Shown here: positions 62,781 to 64,000 of the stretch, one piece after another
Layout of the letters: each line of letters starts with the position of its first letter
Numbering within the stretch: the first letter of the stretch is position 1
DNA from: Siphonodentalium dalli
Taxonomy: Eukaryota > Mollusca > Scaphopoda > Gadilida > Siphonodentaliidae
Length of the DNA: 64,000 nucleotides
Reading direction: 5' to 3'
Assembly: GCA_032622095.1 (NCBI GenBank)
Contig: CP136065.1
Coordinates: 36,116,732-36,180,731 of the forward strand
The notes under the pieces: generated by a model
What the model saw: the letters and a program-made list of their open reading frames with translations, nothing else
The model's database searches: none
Told to the model about the DNA's origin: nothing
Position numbers and translations under genes: made by a program

Positions 62781-62879
62781 TGCTATATACAGCATTGAAT
62801 GAATAACCATGGCGATCAATGGAAGGTGCCTACCATAAATTCCTAAAGAAGTAGTGCATGAATGACTGAAATTTATTTT

Positions 62880-63056
62880 TGGATATACGAACGAACGAAC
62901 GAACGAATATTTTATTATAGTGACATGTGTGTATAGTGTATACAAAACATCACATACAGGTGATAACAATGTCGAGTAACAAAATAACAACACACCCGGC
63001 CAATAAGGCCTATAAGTCACTTTAAACAAAATAATAAAGAAAATTGTTGTACACAT
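62880..63056 (-). mobile_element. 3' UTR and (TTCG)n tail of LINE
   Basis: On the minus strand the sequence after the RT stop ends AATAAAATATTCGTTCGTTCG; on the + strand this is (CGAA)n at 62886-62906. Short tandem repeats at the 3' end are usual for several LINE clades. Confidence 0.6.
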
Positions 63057-64000
63057 TCATGGGATAGAAAAGGTTTTGCTAAGAAGATCTTGTCTTTTTT
63101 GATAAGCACTATAAAGAAATTTAGCTACTTGAAGAGGATACCGATTCTCGTCTTCAACTTGATTACAATCACACAGAGAACAATATCTCTTATCGGAATC
63201 TTCCTTATTATACCTCCCAGTCTCAATATTCAAGGGGAGAACACCGCATCGAAATTGTGCCATAATCGATCTTTCAGCTTTACTGATATTAAGAGTTACA
63301 CATCTTTCTAATTCGTATGTGTGTTTAAATAATATATAGGTTCTCAAAATAGGTATTTTTTTTGTATCTGCAGACCAAGTTTTCTGAAAATGTCTCTTAA
63401 GGGCTTCATGACACTCATCGAGATTACACATTCGTCTATCGTCAAATATATTATTCATGTTCAGTATCTGTGTGATTAATTTAAAGTGGGCAGCCCAACT
63501 ATCTTTCTTACAGTTTAAGATGTCCCATAAACATACTTGTTTGGTAATTCTGCCAGCGTGCATGGTCAATAAACGATTCCAGAATCTTAGCATCGAATAC
63601 CACCGACGGCAATAAGGGGATGTCCATCCAACATCACCGTTAAGTGCGGGTAGAGGGGTGTAACGACCAACTCCCAAGAAATAGCGTAAAGCTCGGTGTT
63701 GAACTGTGTTAATTGAGTGGAATTGACCAAATCCCCAAACTTCACTGCAATAGTCTGTTACTGGAATAACACAGGAATTATAGAGTTTTTCATATGTTTC
63801 AATACTTATTTCTTTCAAATTATGAATTTTAGAAATTACAGCTCCGAGTGCACGCCCACCGGCTTTCGCGAGGTTATCACAATTCGCTTTAAATGACATA
63901 TGTTCGTCAACGATCACTCCTAAGTATTTCAAGCTGGGAACTATGTCAATAGTTTTGTCACACAAGCTCCGAGTACGTTGTGGTTTCCGAAAATGGATAA
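63057..64000 (-). CDS. Third non-LTR RT (C-terminal part), runs off window
   Basis: An open minus-strand frame of at least 302 codons enters from beyond 64000 and stops at 63057. It begins within VPSLKYLGVIVDEHMSF, a post-catalytic RT block, followed by YNSCVIPVTDYCSEVWG, the 'ILLYGSEVWG' equivalent. Near the end CSLCDCNQVEDENRY resembles a decayed C-terminal Cys/His cluster whose final His/Cys are missing. The catalytic box should lie just outside the window. No stop codons interrupt the visible part. Confidence 0.8.
   Translation of the reverse strand, partial: IHFRKPQRTRSLCDKTIDIVPSLKYLGVIVDEHMSFKANCDNLAKAGGRALGAVISKIHNLKEISIETYEKLYNSCVIPVTDYCSEVWGFGQFHSINTVQHRALRYFLGVGRYTPLPALNGDVGWTSPYCRRWYSMLRFWNRLLTMHAGRITKQVCLWDILNCKKDSWAAHFKLITQILNMNNIFDDRRMCNLDECHEALKRHFQKTWSADTKKIPILRTYILFKHTYELERCVTLNISKAERSIMAQFRCGVLPLNIETGRYNKEDSDKRYCSLCDCNQVEDENRYPLQVAKFLYSAYQKRQDLLSKTFSIP

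Overview
This 64-kb window is AT-rich nuclear DNA of an animal, probably a marine invertebrate and possibly a lophotrochozoan (both are inferences; no species marker was seen). It has a spliced neurotransmitter-receptor gene with small exons and multi-kilobase introns, and several retroelement groups: Ngaro-like tyrosine-recombinase, Gypsy-like LTR and several non-LTR lineages. It also has TTAA-targeting MITEs, foldback elements and satellites. I see no bacterial operon structure.

The only host gene I can support is on the + strand in the right third. It is a Cys-loop ligand-gated ion channel subunit of nicotinic acetylcholine receptor (nAChR) type. Three consecutive exons are visible: about 43428-43585 (N-terminal helix and first beta strands), 49608-49652 (the 45-bp exon typical of this family, loop D) and 53474-53580 (ending in the loop A motif WTPDITLYD). 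All have good splice sites and compatible phases. The signal-peptide exon lies upstream and is not identified; the Cys-loop and membrane exons lie beyond the window. The introns (6.0 kb, 3.8 kb and more than 10 kb) are full of repeats.

Layout. 1-2.4 kb: nothing identifiable. 2.4-6.2 kb: a foldback-type element (family 'GATTCGTCATCTC') whose distal part plus flank is triplicated as 891-bp units. 7.5-9.2 kb: a small tandem repeat, a TTAA MITE and a ~340-bp tandem repeat. 9.9-11.5 kb: a foldback element with ~460-bp arms and an 8-bp target duplication. 13.5-16.2 kb: a truncated non-LTR retrotransposon beside an unclassified, perhaps env-like, fragment. 16.6-17.0 kb: a piggyBac-like TTAA MITE with two 69-bp palindromes. 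18.6-21.8 kb: a decayed, internally deleted Gypsy-like element with a nested insertion. 22.1-22.8 kb: a second LINE fragment. 25.3-27.2 kb: a foldback element with arrays of a 20-bp palindrome. 27.4-29.4 kb: a 2-kb decamer satellite. 29.8-32.0 kb: an old inverted-repeat structure with a nested MITE. 32.7-38.3 kb: an almost complete Ngaro-like retroelement with split direct repeats. 38.9-39.3 kb: a second, inverted copy of the palindromic TTAA MITE. 40.3-40.9 kb: a diverged tandem repeat. 41.5 kb: a possible tRNA-derived SINE. 43.4-64 kb: the receptor gene, with further MITEs, foldback copies, tandem repeats and, at the right edge, a third LINE running off the window.

The coding capacity is therefore mostly that of mobile elements, all carrying visible lesions except the edge LINE, which is only partly seen. 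Most long open frames outside these elements are repeat artefacts. Two features are structurally notable: the Ngaro element's A1-ORFs-B1-A2-B2 repeat arrangement, and the abundance of near-perfect palindromes and foldbacks.
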